Origin: AP-15 sp963737145
Lineage (GTDB): Bacteria > Pseudomonadota > Alphaproteobacteria > ATCC43930 > CGMCC-115725
Assembly (NCBI GenBank): GCA_963737145.1
Contig: CAVTRO010000002.1
Location: 372,001-436,000, forward strand
DNA: 64,000 bases
Reading direction: 5' to 3'
A model generated the notes under the pieces. The model saw nothing but the letters and a program-made list of their open reading frames with translations, had not been told where the DNA came from and searched no databases. The position numbers and the translations under genes were made by a program. Position 1 is the first letter of the stretch. Each line of letters opens with the position of its first letter. Below, one piece after another: positions 36,751 to 44,062 of the stretch.

Positions 36751-37031
36751 TCAGGGCCAAGATCGCCGAGTATGTTGAGGGCTACGAGCTGTACGACCCC
36801 GTGCTCCAGGCGGGCGCAAACCCGAAGTGGATGGCCGAGCTTGGGCTGGACCGGATAGGACTGGAGCGGTTCGCCCTCGCCGGGAACGTCAACGACTGGA
36901 TCGAGCGCATTGGCGAACTCGCAGAATTGGGAGCCTCACGGCTCTGGCTGAGCACACAAGCCGGCGATCTCGACCGCCAGATCCACTACATGAAAGTGTT
37001 CACCGAACAGATTATGCCGCATTTCCGATAG
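36751..37031 (+). pseudogene. C-terminal fragment of an LLM oxidoreductase
   Basis: From about 36800 the frame reads PKWMAELGLDRIGLERFAL and then WIERIGELAELGASRLWLS to a stop at 37031. This is the C-terminal end of an F420/LLM enzyme different from the one at 33609. The preceding residues (AKIAEYVEG, YELYDP) are also visible but one base is missing near 36780. The N-terminal two thirds are absent. Confidence 0.7.
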
Positions 37032-37234
37032 CTCGCTGCGATCGCCCAACCGGAGCGGCGGTCCGGGAGGGAAAGCGGGGTGCGCAAACTGCCCCACCCG
37101 CGGTCGCGCCATTCGAAGGAGCGGCGCCGGGTTGGGGGACACTCTCGACGGCGCTCCCCACGCGGGCTTGGCGCAGGGCCGCACCAGCGACGCCAAGCCC
37201 GCCTCGATCCTATACGGCGGCTGTCAATGAGGTG

Positions 37235-37429
37235 TCATGAGGGGGAACTGGGCCGGTCCTCAGTCGGACTTTCTGGCCCGTGTGTCTCATCCCATCGAAC
37301 GCGCGTCAGAAAGGCGAGCCAACGATTTGTCTCTCTCAAAACGTTCAATACCGAAGAGACAAACCAAAGGTTAAGGCAAAGTAGCGCCAATGTGCCTAGT
37401 TCAAACCAATGAATAATCACCCAGCCCAC
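37235..37429 (-). CDS. Small putative membrane protein
   Basis: A 64-residue protein with one or two hydrophobic segments (IIHWFELGTLALLCLNLWFV, residues about 5-24) and a polar C-terminus rich in P, E and S. The GTG start at 37429 is preceded by a perfect AGGAGG at a spacing of five bases, the best ribosome site in this part of the window, so it is probably real although no family is recognised. It runs directly downstream of the group II intron relic. Confidence 0.5.
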   Translation of the reverse strand: MGWVIIHWFELGTLALLCLNLWFVSSVLNVLRETNRWLAFLTRVRWDETHGPESPTEDRPSSPS

Positions 37430-37479
37430 GTGTGCCTCCTGATGCTTCCGCCGTTGAGCGGCGTTCTGTCTGTCCTCCA

Positions 37480-37875
37480 GAGAGACACGCCGAGCGGGCG
37501 CTGTCCGCCATCGGCTTTTGGGATGTAGACACGCCGAACCGGCTGTGGCCGGTAACGGCGCGTGTGGACGCGCGTGCCGAGATCCCGCAGGTTAGCCTCC
37601 AGGTCCTGCTCGTACGCCGCCACCGTCATCCCATCGACCCCTGCGCTGGCCAGCCGCTTCTGTCGCCGGAACGGCCGTTCGAGCGCCGCGATGTCGACAT
37701 GGTGCAGCAGGGCAGTGAACCGGGTCTGGGCGGCCTGTTGGGCCGCCGTGTTCACCCGCGCGAGGCTGGGCAGCAAGGCTGCCCGGCTCTGTGTCCGGAC
37801 CCTGGCCGCCGCGCGCGAGATCCCCCCAGGCTGGTCCCTTCCCTCAGCGCGTTTCGTCTCCTTCAACGGCTTCAT
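37480..37875 (-). pseudogene. Group II intron reverse transcriptase/maturase, N-terminal fragment
   Basis: From ATG 37875 the frame encodes the N-terminal part of an LtrA-type intron-encoded protein: RFTALLHHVDIAALERPF, then ASAGVDGMTVAAYEQDL and RRVYIPKADGGQRPLGV, which is RT block 0-1. Homology stops near 37490. The catalytic YADD region, maturase and endonuclease domains are missing, so it cannot be active. The same frame continues to 37417 in unrelated sequence. Confidence 0.85.
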
Positions 37876-38250
37876 CGGGACTATGAACCAGTCCGACTCC
37901 CGACCTCGGCTCGAATGACGGCTCCGGCTGTGCCTTGCCACCACCCCCCGCCGGAGACCAACCCGGCGGACCCGGTCGGGCCTCTTCGGTTCCAACGATG
38001 GCCTTCCATGCATGACGCGGCCCACGACCCCGGCGCAGCGACACCATCTCGCCTGGCGTGGCGCACGTGCTGCCTTCACTGAACGCAACCAGACTCGAGG
38101 CTTAACACCAACACCCTACATAGCTCCTGTCTACGCTTCGGACCTCGCGTTACCGCGACGCCCGCAGGAACTCGGCTCCGGCCTGCCCGCTACGGCTTTG
38201 GCCGGGTAAAACTCTCACTCACAAGTCATCGTCAGCTTCTCCGAACACAC
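37480..38250 (-). mobile_element. Group II intron remnant
   Basis: The RT fragment is preceded, on the minus strand, by about 375 bases without a gene match, which fits the 5' ribozyme domains of a bacterial group II intron. At 38250 the minus strand reads GTGTG, the consensus first bases of such introns. The next base outside (38251) begins the long inverted repeat, so the intron seems to have inserted into that repeat. The 3' half of the intron is lost. Confidence 0.6.
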
Positions 38251-38478
38251 TGCGTCAAGTTCAGCAAATTGGGCATGGGTAAGCGAGCGCGGTTGAATTC
38301 AGCTCAAGAACTCAGCCCTTTGTTTGATCGGACTAGCACCATCCCTTCGTCCCGACCTGCCTCCTGGCAGAGCGCCGCGCGCAGCGGCACCGGCGGAGCC
38401 GGCGCGCAGCGTCCTTGACCGAGCGAACACGTGGGTCTTCAGCCCACGGGCTTGACCCGTGGGGCTAGGCTGAAGCGG
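38251..38478 (+). repeat. Left copy of a long inverted repeat flanking the IS256-type element
   Basis: This segment matches the reverse complement of 39839-40096 over almost its full length. Shared landmarks in order: TGCGTCAAGTTCAGCAA, CATGG, GCGGTT, ATTCAGC, CCCTTTGTT, TTCGTCCCGACCTGCC, CAGAGCGCCGCGCGCAGCGG, CACCGGCGGAGCCGGCGCG, CTTGACCGAGCGA and GCTAGGCTGAA. The left copy alone carries a small palindrome at 38431-38463 (GTGGGTCTTCAGCCCACGGG and following). Confidence 0.9.
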
Positions 38479-38924
38479 TAGTGTCCGGGAAGTTCTGCAA
38501 AAGCTGCTGAGGCGGATGGTCATGGTATGCGGGTGATATCGCAATCACCGGATCCTTTGGCGAGGATGCACACCATGACCAAGAGACAGGGTAAATCTGG
38601 GACGATCGACGTCAAAGCGCTTCTGGCGGAGGACGAGGAGTTTCTGCGGGCGCTGGTGCGGAGGCGCTGCAGGAGGTGCTCGAAGCGGAGATGACGGAGG
38701 CGCTCGGCGCGGAGAAGGGGGAACGGGCGGCGGGCCGACAGGGCTACCGGTCGGGTTATTACGGCCGGACGCTGATTACGCGGGTCGGCAAGCTGGAGCT
38801 GCGGGTGCCACAGGATCGGACCGGGCGGTTCTCGACCGAGCTGTTCGAACGCTACCAGCGCTCGGAGCGGGCGCTGGTGGCGGCGCTGGCGGAGATGTAC
38901 GTGCAAGGGGTGTCGACCCGCAAA

Positions 38925-38948
38925 GGCCTGCCCTCGCGAAGGCGGGGG
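38925..38948. repeat. REP-like insert 1 in the transposase
   Basis: GGCCTGCCCTCGCGAAGGCG followed by four G residues interrupts the codons for STRK and VKAITEEL. Removing it restores a continuous transposase frame. Related to the copy at 39873-39897. Confidence 0.75.
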
Positions 38949-39133
38949 TCAAGGCGATCACCGAGGAGCTGTGCGGTCATAGCTTTTCGGCTTCCTCGAT
39001 CAGCGCAATGAACCAGCGGCTGGATGCGAGCCTGGCGCAATTCGCCGGCCGTCCGTTGGCCGAAACCTTCCCCTATCTGATCCTCGACGCGCGCTATGAG
39101 CGGGTGCGCGAGGCCGGCGTGATCGCCAGCCAG

Positions 39134-39152
39134 CCCTTCGACAGGCTCAGGA
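39134..39152. repeat. Dispersed-repeat insert 2 in the transposase
   Basis: CCCTTCGACAGGCTCAGGA separates GVIASQ from VLIAIGIDWDG. Its sequence is of the widespread CTTCGACAGGCTCAGG repeat type, unlike inserts 1 and 3. Confidence 0.7.
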
Positions 39153-39562
39153 GTGCTGATCGCGATTGGCATCGATTGGGACGGCCGCCGCCAAGTGTTG
39201 GCGGTCGAGCTCGCCAACCGCGAGAGCCGATCGAGCTGGCGCGATTTCCTGCTGAGGCTGAAGGCCCGTGGTCTGCATGGCGTCGAATTTGTCGTGGCCG
39301 ACGATCATGCCGGCCTGCGGGCAGCGCTGCAGGAGGTTCTCGCGGAGGCGGCCTATCAGCGCTGCTACGTGCATTTTCTGCGCAACGCGCTCGACTACGT
39401 GCCGCGCCGGGTCGACGACGACTGCCTGCAGGAGCTGCGCTGGTTATATGACCGGCGCGATCTCACCGAGGCGCGCCGGGATCTGGCGGCCTGGCTCGCA
39501 AGTGGTCGGGCAAATACTCAAAGCTCACCGGCTGGGTCGAAGACAACATCGACGAGACGCTG

Positions 39563-39588
39563 ACCCCCGCTTTCGCTGGGGCAGGCTC
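39563..39588. repeat. REP-like insert 3 in the transposase
   Basis: ACCCCCGCTTTCGCTGGGGC and the next five or six bases fall between NIDETL and FYRLPRQHHKHL. It is in the opposite orientation to insert 1 and carries the same CCCGCTTTCGC core. Confidence 0.75.
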
Positions 39589-39838
39589 TTTTACCGGCTG
39601 CCGCGGCAGCACCATAAGCACCTCAAATCGACCAATATGCTGGAGCGCCTCAACGAGGAGATCAGGCGCCGCACCCAGGTTGTGCGCATCTTCCCCAATG
39701 GCGAGAGCTGCCTGCGGCTGGTGCGGGCACTGGCGGTCGAGACGCACGAGAACTGGCTCGAGCAGCATCGCTACCTCAACATGGACGATCTGCGCGAGCA
39801 CAAGAAAGAGGCACTGCGCCGTGCGGCCTGACCCCCGA

Positions 39839-40096
39839 CCGGTTCAGCCTAGCACCGTGCTCGCTCGGTCAAGAGCCTGCCCTCGCGAAAGCGGGGGACG
39901 CTGCGCGCCGGCTCCGCCGGTGCCGCCGCGTTCGCGGCGGCATCCTTGACTGCCGCTGCGCGCGGCGCTCTGCCGGAAGGCAGGTCGGGACGAAGCGATG
40001 GTCCTATTCCGATCGAACAAAGGGATGCTGCTTATTGGCTGAATGAACCGCACCACCCCTCACCATGACCAATTGCTGAACTTGACGCACACAACT
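39839..40096 (-). repeat. Right copy of the long inverted repeat
   Basis: Reverse-complement match to 38251-38478. This copy has two extra blocks that the left copy lacks: about 39873-39895 (CCTGCCCTCGCGAAAGCGGG, a REP-like unit) and about 39922-39950 (GCCGCCGCGTTCGCGGCGGC, a perfect palindrome, with flank). The outer edge falls inside the mmgE/prpD coding sequence near 40096. Confidence 0.9.
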
Positions 40097-40426
40097 TCCC
40101 AGCACGGAAACGCCGGGATGGATCGAACCCCCGGTGTCCAACGTATCGTCGAAATCGAGCGCATGACCCATACTGGCGTTCAGCAGCGCCGCCTGTGGGG
40201 CCGGCAGGCGGGTGTCCCGCAACAGCACACGGCTTTCCTCAATCCCGCCCCACCGGACGATCACCGCAAAGAGCTCATCGATGCCCGGAGAGCCGCTGCC
40301 GCCGAGCATGCAGCCAAATGTATCGAGGATGTCACGACGTGCGGATTCGACGGCGCTTGTCGGCAAATCTGCGTAGCCGGTGCGGCAAACATGCTGGGCC
40401 AGCGGCCAAGCGGCATCGTCTGTCAT
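40096..40426 (-). pseudogene. MmgE/PrpD family protein, 5' part only
   Basis: From ATG 40426 the frame encodes a typical MmgE/PrpD (2-methylcitrate-dehydratase-like) N-terminus: a helical start, AVESARRDILDTFGCMLGGS, and the conserved GHALDFDDTLDTGGSIHPGV. Homology ends after SVLG, exactly where the long inverted repeat begins. Normal members have about 450 residues, so three quarters are missing. The insertion very likely killed the gene. Confidence 0.85.
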
Positions 40427-40853
40427 GGTCTTCTCCCACCGGTTCCGATGCTGCAATATTACCCGGTGTCGGGGCGAGGGCCATGGCACCGCGGGCGGGT
40501 GTTGGCTAGGGTCGACCGAGACGCTGCCCGTGCTGCACCCGATGCGTGGTCGTTGCAGGGACTAACGTCAAAGCCGCGCTCCTGCCGCAGCAGGTCACGG
40601 CGCAACGCCTGAAATCGGTCGAGGATTTCGCGCGCCGCGACGAGGTCGTCATCGCCATCCGGTCTATGGCCGGATGCGTCCCGCGCCCGATGGAGGCGCC
40701 CGAGATCGGGTTTGCCGCGACTCGCCGCTGGAGGGAACCGGATTCGATCTATCGGTCCCCCCCACGCCCAACGTCCTCGCCGATGCCGGTTCACGTTTGC
40801 GCCCCCTCACCTCCGCGGTGCCGAGGCGGCAGAGACGTCCAGAACGGTTCTGA
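40427..40853. other. Gap with one unassigned minus-strand frame
   Basis: 427 bases upstream of the mmgE/prpD fragment. A minus-strand frame reads AAREILDRFQALRRDLLRQE near 40585-40650, which looks protein-like, but no family was recognised and no good start is present. Probably another relic. Confidence 0.4.
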
Positions 40854-41530
40854 TCAGATCCCCAGGCGGACGAGATGGTTCTCCGGGTAGCGCAGCCCGC
40901 TCGCCGCCCCGGGCGCAAATACGTTGAGCAGTTCGTTTTGGGTATCGGCCGAGATCTCGCGATTGTCGCGGCCGCGGCATTTTCCTCGAGCCGATGGCGA
41001 TGACTGGTGCCCGGGATCGGCACGCTATGACGGGCCCGGGATAAGACCCAGGCGAGCGCTAGCTGCGCCGGAGTGCAGTTCTCGGCGGCGGCAAGTCCCT
41101 TAAGCTTTTTTATCAGCTCAAGGTTGCGGCGCAGATTGTCGCCCTGAAACCGCGGCATATTGCGACGTGCGTCGCCCGCCCGCAGTGCCGCAATCTCCGC
41201 GATTTTGCCGGTCAGAAAACCACGACCGAGAGGGCTGTAAGCGACAAAGCCGATGCCGAGCTCCTCGCATAACGGCAAGATCTCAGTCTCCACATCGCGG
41301 GTCCACAATGAATACTCGATCTGCACAGCGCTTAGAGGGTGAGTAGCGTGGGTGCGCCGGATCGTCGCCGCGCCGGCTTCGGAAATACCGAGATGGCGCA
41401 CCTTGCCCTCACGCACTGGGTCGCTCATCGCCCCCATCGTTTCCTCGATCGGAACGGTCGGATCCGGCTGGTGGTTGCGGTAATCGGGGTAATTAGGGAA
41501 GCGCGAGACTCCATCGCCTGGCCGCGATGC
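40854..41530 (-). pseudogene. Aldo/keto reductase, frameshifted and lacking its N-terminus
   Basis: The middle two thirds of an aldo/keto reductase are clear: PDPTVPIEETMGAM, REGKVRHLGISEAGAATI, QIEYSLWTRDVE, GIGFVAYSPLGRGFLTG and SVPIPGTSHRHRLEENAAA. Near 40965 the frame shifts, and the normal C-terminus (LRYPENHLVRLGI, stop at 40854) follows in another frame. The catalytic Asp/Tyr/Lys region at the N-terminus is missing or garbled, so it cannot be active. Confidence 0.8.
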
Positions 41531-41650
41531 GCACTTCCTCCTCGGCCTGCCTGGCAAGCTTGATGACATCAAGAAGCGAGGTGGAAGCAGCGGCGCAGCC
41601 GATCAGATAGGCGTTTCCCAATAACTCACCAGCCTGGGCGGTTCAGGAGA

Positions 41651-42406
41651 TTACCTGATAATCCGCGGCGGCAGGATCTCTTTCTCGCCAAGCATTTCAG
41701 AGCGGTAGAGCTCGGAAATCGAGGCCCAGCGCAATTCGCAGATCTCCTCGGCCACTTGCTCGGCGCGCGTCTCGAGCTGAGGCGTGTCGAGATACCGGCC
41801 GCAGAGCTCGATCTGACGGCGGCTGTGCTCGACATCGGCGGCATCGTGCTCGGTGAAAAACTCGATCTCCGGCGAGTTCAGCCTGAAGCCGTAATGCTTC
41901 TCGAAAGCTGGCAGCAGCACCTCGCTGATCAGTCCGGGCATTTGGCCCTCCTGGGTTGTCTGCATCGCCAGGATCACGCCGACCGGCTCATTGGCGGTCG
42001 TGTGGTACATGTAGAGTGAGCGTGCCCACCAGGCAGGTGGCATCTTCGTATTGCGAACCTCGTCGTCGCCGAGGCCTGCCGCGCGGCAGAAGCGCAAGAT
42101 CAGCTCGTTGTGGTCATGCGGCTCGTGACCCGGCTCCGGGATCGCCTTCAGCCCTTCCTCTTCGGCGATGTTCTCGGCGATCATCTTGCGCACGTCTTCA
42201 AAATGATAGCCCCGCGCATACAGCATCCCGAAGCTCGCCAACGCCCGCGACACGAAATGGTAATGCAATGCCTGATAGCGGCCCAGCGCTCGCAGCGGCA
42301 GTTTCCCTTCGCCAAAGGCGAGAAAGAACGGATGCCGCTTCGTATGCCAGAGCTCGCGGAGTGCCAGTATCCGATCGGTGATCGGAAGACCGTCGTTGGG
42401 TGCCAT
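41651..42406 (-). CDS. TenA/PqqC-like haem-oxygenase-fold protein
   Basis: A 251-residue all-helical protein of the TENA/THI-4/PqqC superfamily. The pattern of Trp, His and Glu residues (LRELWHTKRHPFF, ALHYHFVSRALASFG, ENIAEEEG) and EHDAADVEHSRRQIELCGRY fit PqqC-like or CADD-like members, which bind either a substrate quinone or a di-iron site. The ATG at 42406 follows GGGAGG at a good spacing. It lies downstream of the quinoprotein-like operon on the same strand but 640 bases away, so a shared role is only a possibility. Confidence 0.8.
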   Translation of the reverse strand: MAPNDGLPITDRILALRELWHTKRHPFFLAFGEGKLPLRALGRYQALHYHFVSRALASFGMLYARGYHFEDVRKMIAENIAEEEGLKAIPEPGHEPHDHNELILRFCRAAGLGDDEVRNTKMPPAWWARSLYMYHTTANEPVGVILAMQTTQEGQMPGLISEVLLPAFEKHYGFRLNSPEIEFFTEHDAADVEHSRRQIELCGRYLDTPQLETRAEQVAEEICELRWASISELYRSEMLGEKEILPPRIIR

Positions 42407-42797
42407 TGCTACTACCTCCCGGAATGAGACCGCCTCCGGCAGCATAACGGCAGAAGGTAATACCTTGCCACATCGGCGGCGGGGATTGTGTCGATGCGGT
42501 GCGCCTGGCTCATATCGTCTCGCCCGCCGCGGCAGCGGGGGCCTGCTCTCAGCCGAGAAAAAAACCAGCGCTGATCGCGGTATTCGAGGCGGCCGGCACG
42601 GCAATGACCCATCTCCGCATGCTGAAGCAATCTGCGCGCCGTGATGCGCGAGATCTACATTTAGCGCGCGCCAAACGTTGCTCGAGCGCTACGGTGACGA
42701 GGCTTGGGCGGAAGGCGCGGCGCGCGGCGATGCGCTCGCGACCGCCGGCGACCGCCACGATGCACCCCTTCCGAGCGCATGCACGAGCCTGGATGAT
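42407..42797. other. Gap without recognisable gene
   Basis: About 390 bases between the TenA/PqqC-like gene and the potassium-channel relic. Several short open frames exist on both strands, none with a family match or a supported start. Confidence 0.45.
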
Positions 42798-43011
42798 CCG
42801 TGGATTTGAATACATCGGCGAAGCCATCCCCCCACAGCACCTCGTGCGCGAGATAGGAGGTGCGAATGGTCACGACGATATCCACAGCTTCCGCCGCCAA
42901 GGACGAAGCCGTCGCGCACCATAACGGGCTCGTTGCATCGATCGGGTGCATCACCGTGAACGTCATTGCAAAAATCGGGCTGCGCTGGCGAGCTTGGCCC
43001 AATACCTCCAC
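42798..43011 (-). pseudogene. Inward-rectifier (KirBac) potassium channel fragment
   Basis: The minus strand encodes RQRSPIFAMTFTVMHPIDAT, SPLWCATASSLAA and then HEVLWGDGFADVF, which is the start of the cytoplasmic domain of bacterial inward-rectifier potassium channels. About a dozen residues in the middle are deleted. The pore region upstream and the rest of the domain downstream are absent. It lies just beyond the end of the FAD-enzyme gene. Confidence 0.65.
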
Positions 43012-43047
43012 CTCTTCGCAACCGAGCCAGTCCCAAGATTCTCGTGT

Positions 43048-44052
43048 TCAGCCTTGATCCCCGTTTCTAACGGAAACGGCGTCCATCGCATCCAGATGTC
43101 CCCGAAGAAATGTCTGATATCCCATCCAGTTACAACTGCTTCCGCACCAGCACCGTTCGATCTCGCGTATAAGCGATGCCAGATGAGCCTGACGTTCCTC
43201 TTTTTGGCGCCGCCAAAGGCCCGTCTCGTTCTCAGACGCCTGCAACGCATCAGACAGCCCATTCGCCATCCCCTGGGAGGACAGCGAGTCTCGCGCCAGC
43301 GCGGCGTCGCCGACGCGGATGGGATGATGCGGCCCCTCGCTCCATTGTACCGAGGCGATCCCACTCCGCCCCGCCGCCATCGTTTCGAGCGGCGGCAGGT
43401 CGGTCAGGATCCAGCCTAGACCCAGCTGGCGCAATTTGCAGGCCACGGCCGCGTCGTGAAACCGTTTCGGCGCGACGATACCGAACGTAAGCGAGGCAGG
43501 GGTACCCAGCCGATACACGTATCCATCCGCGATCGCCGCGAGTTGAAACGCGCGCGCCGCGCGGGAGAATTGTCCCGTCGCGGTACTGGTCCGCGCGACG
43601 AAAGGTTCGGCGGGCCGTACGCGGCGGACCGCAGAGATTGCGGTGCGCCCGGAGGCGTCGATAACGCGAGCCGCCGTCCGCGAGGCCTGCGGATCGAGCC
43701 TGTGAACGATCGTCACTGCCGGCGAACGCAGCACCTCTCGGCGCAATGCGAGATCGAGCTCCGGCCGCATAACATGCGCCATCGCGCGTGTTCTCAGAAC
43801 CACCGGATCACGGCTCTCCCAGCTCGCCATACGCGTGTCCTGAAGCTCTGTGACCCCGATTTCCACCGGATGAACGCCGAACTCCAACAGCAGCGCCAGC
43901 AAAGACGCCGGCACGGAGTCCACCCGCGGCGGGCCCGGGTTATCACGCGCCGCATGGAGGATGACCGGACCGGTTCGCGCGGCCGCAAGGGCAGCCATGC
44001 AGCCGACCGGGCCGGCGCCGAGCACCACCGTGGTCCCGCGCGGATCCGCCAC
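43048..44052 (-). CDS. FAD-dependent oxidoreductase (LodB/QhpG-like maturation enzyme)
   Basis: A 334-residue flavoprotein, last gene of the operon. GAGPVG at residues 12-17 is the dinucleotide-binding motif and the late GDAALARDSLSSQGMANGL is the second FAD contact of the p-hydroxybenzoate-hydroxylase/halogenase-like group. In LodA/LodB and quinohemoprotein amine dehydrogenase systems a flavoprotein of this class oxidises the tryptophan that becomes the quinone cofactor; that role here is inferred from the neighbours. The GTG start lies ten bases after the preceding stop. Length is somewhat short for the group. Confidence 0.75.
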   Translation of the reverse strand: MADPRGTTVVLGAGPVGCMAALAAARTGPVILHAARDNPGPPRVDSVPASLLALLLEFGVHPVEIGVTELQDTRMASWESRDPVVLRTRAMAHVMRPELDLALRREVLRSPAVTIVHRLDPQASRTAARVIDASGRTAISAVRRVRPAEPFVARTSTATGQFSRAARAFQLAAIADGYVYRLGTPASLTFGIVAPKRFHDAAVACKLRQLGLGWILTDLPPLETMAAGRSGIASVQWSEGPHHPIRVGDAALARDSLSSQGMANGLSDALQASENETGLWRRQKEERQAHLASLIREIERCWCGSSCNWMGYQTFLRGHLDAMDAVSVRNGDQG

Positions 44053-44062
44053 AGAAGGGGCC

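Larger units (their letters stand above)
38575..39831 (+). pseudogene. IS256-type transposase with frameshifts and REP insertions
   Basis: ATG 38575 opens MTKRQGKSGTIDVKALLAED. Reading across frames restores an almost complete transposase with the DDE residues in LILDARYER, VVADDHAGL and NMLERLNEE. It is broken by a missing G near 38660, a missing C near 39500, and three small insertions (about 38925, 39134 and 39563) that each look like a mobile palindromic or dispersed repeat. It cannot make active enzyme. Confidence 0.9.
38464..39853 (+). mobile_element. Degenerate IS256-family insertion sequence
   Basis: A Mutator/IS256-type transposase gene lies between short inverted ends: GCTAGGCTGAAGCGG (38464-38478) and the complement of CCGGTTCAGCCTAGC (39839-39853), which differ at one position. 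These ends are themselves the inner edges of longer inverted repeats on both sides. Whether the IS is only the inner part, or the long repeats belong to the element, cannot be told from one copy. Confidence 0.7.

Noticed and set aside
40459..40794. 111-codon minus-strand frame as a gene
   Set aside because: A short stretch looks protein-like, but there is no family match, start signal or neighbour support.
27920..43011. Prophage or integrative element
   Set aside because: No integrase, terminase, capsid, tail or conjugation gene and no tRNA attachment site was found; the region is a patchwork of relics.
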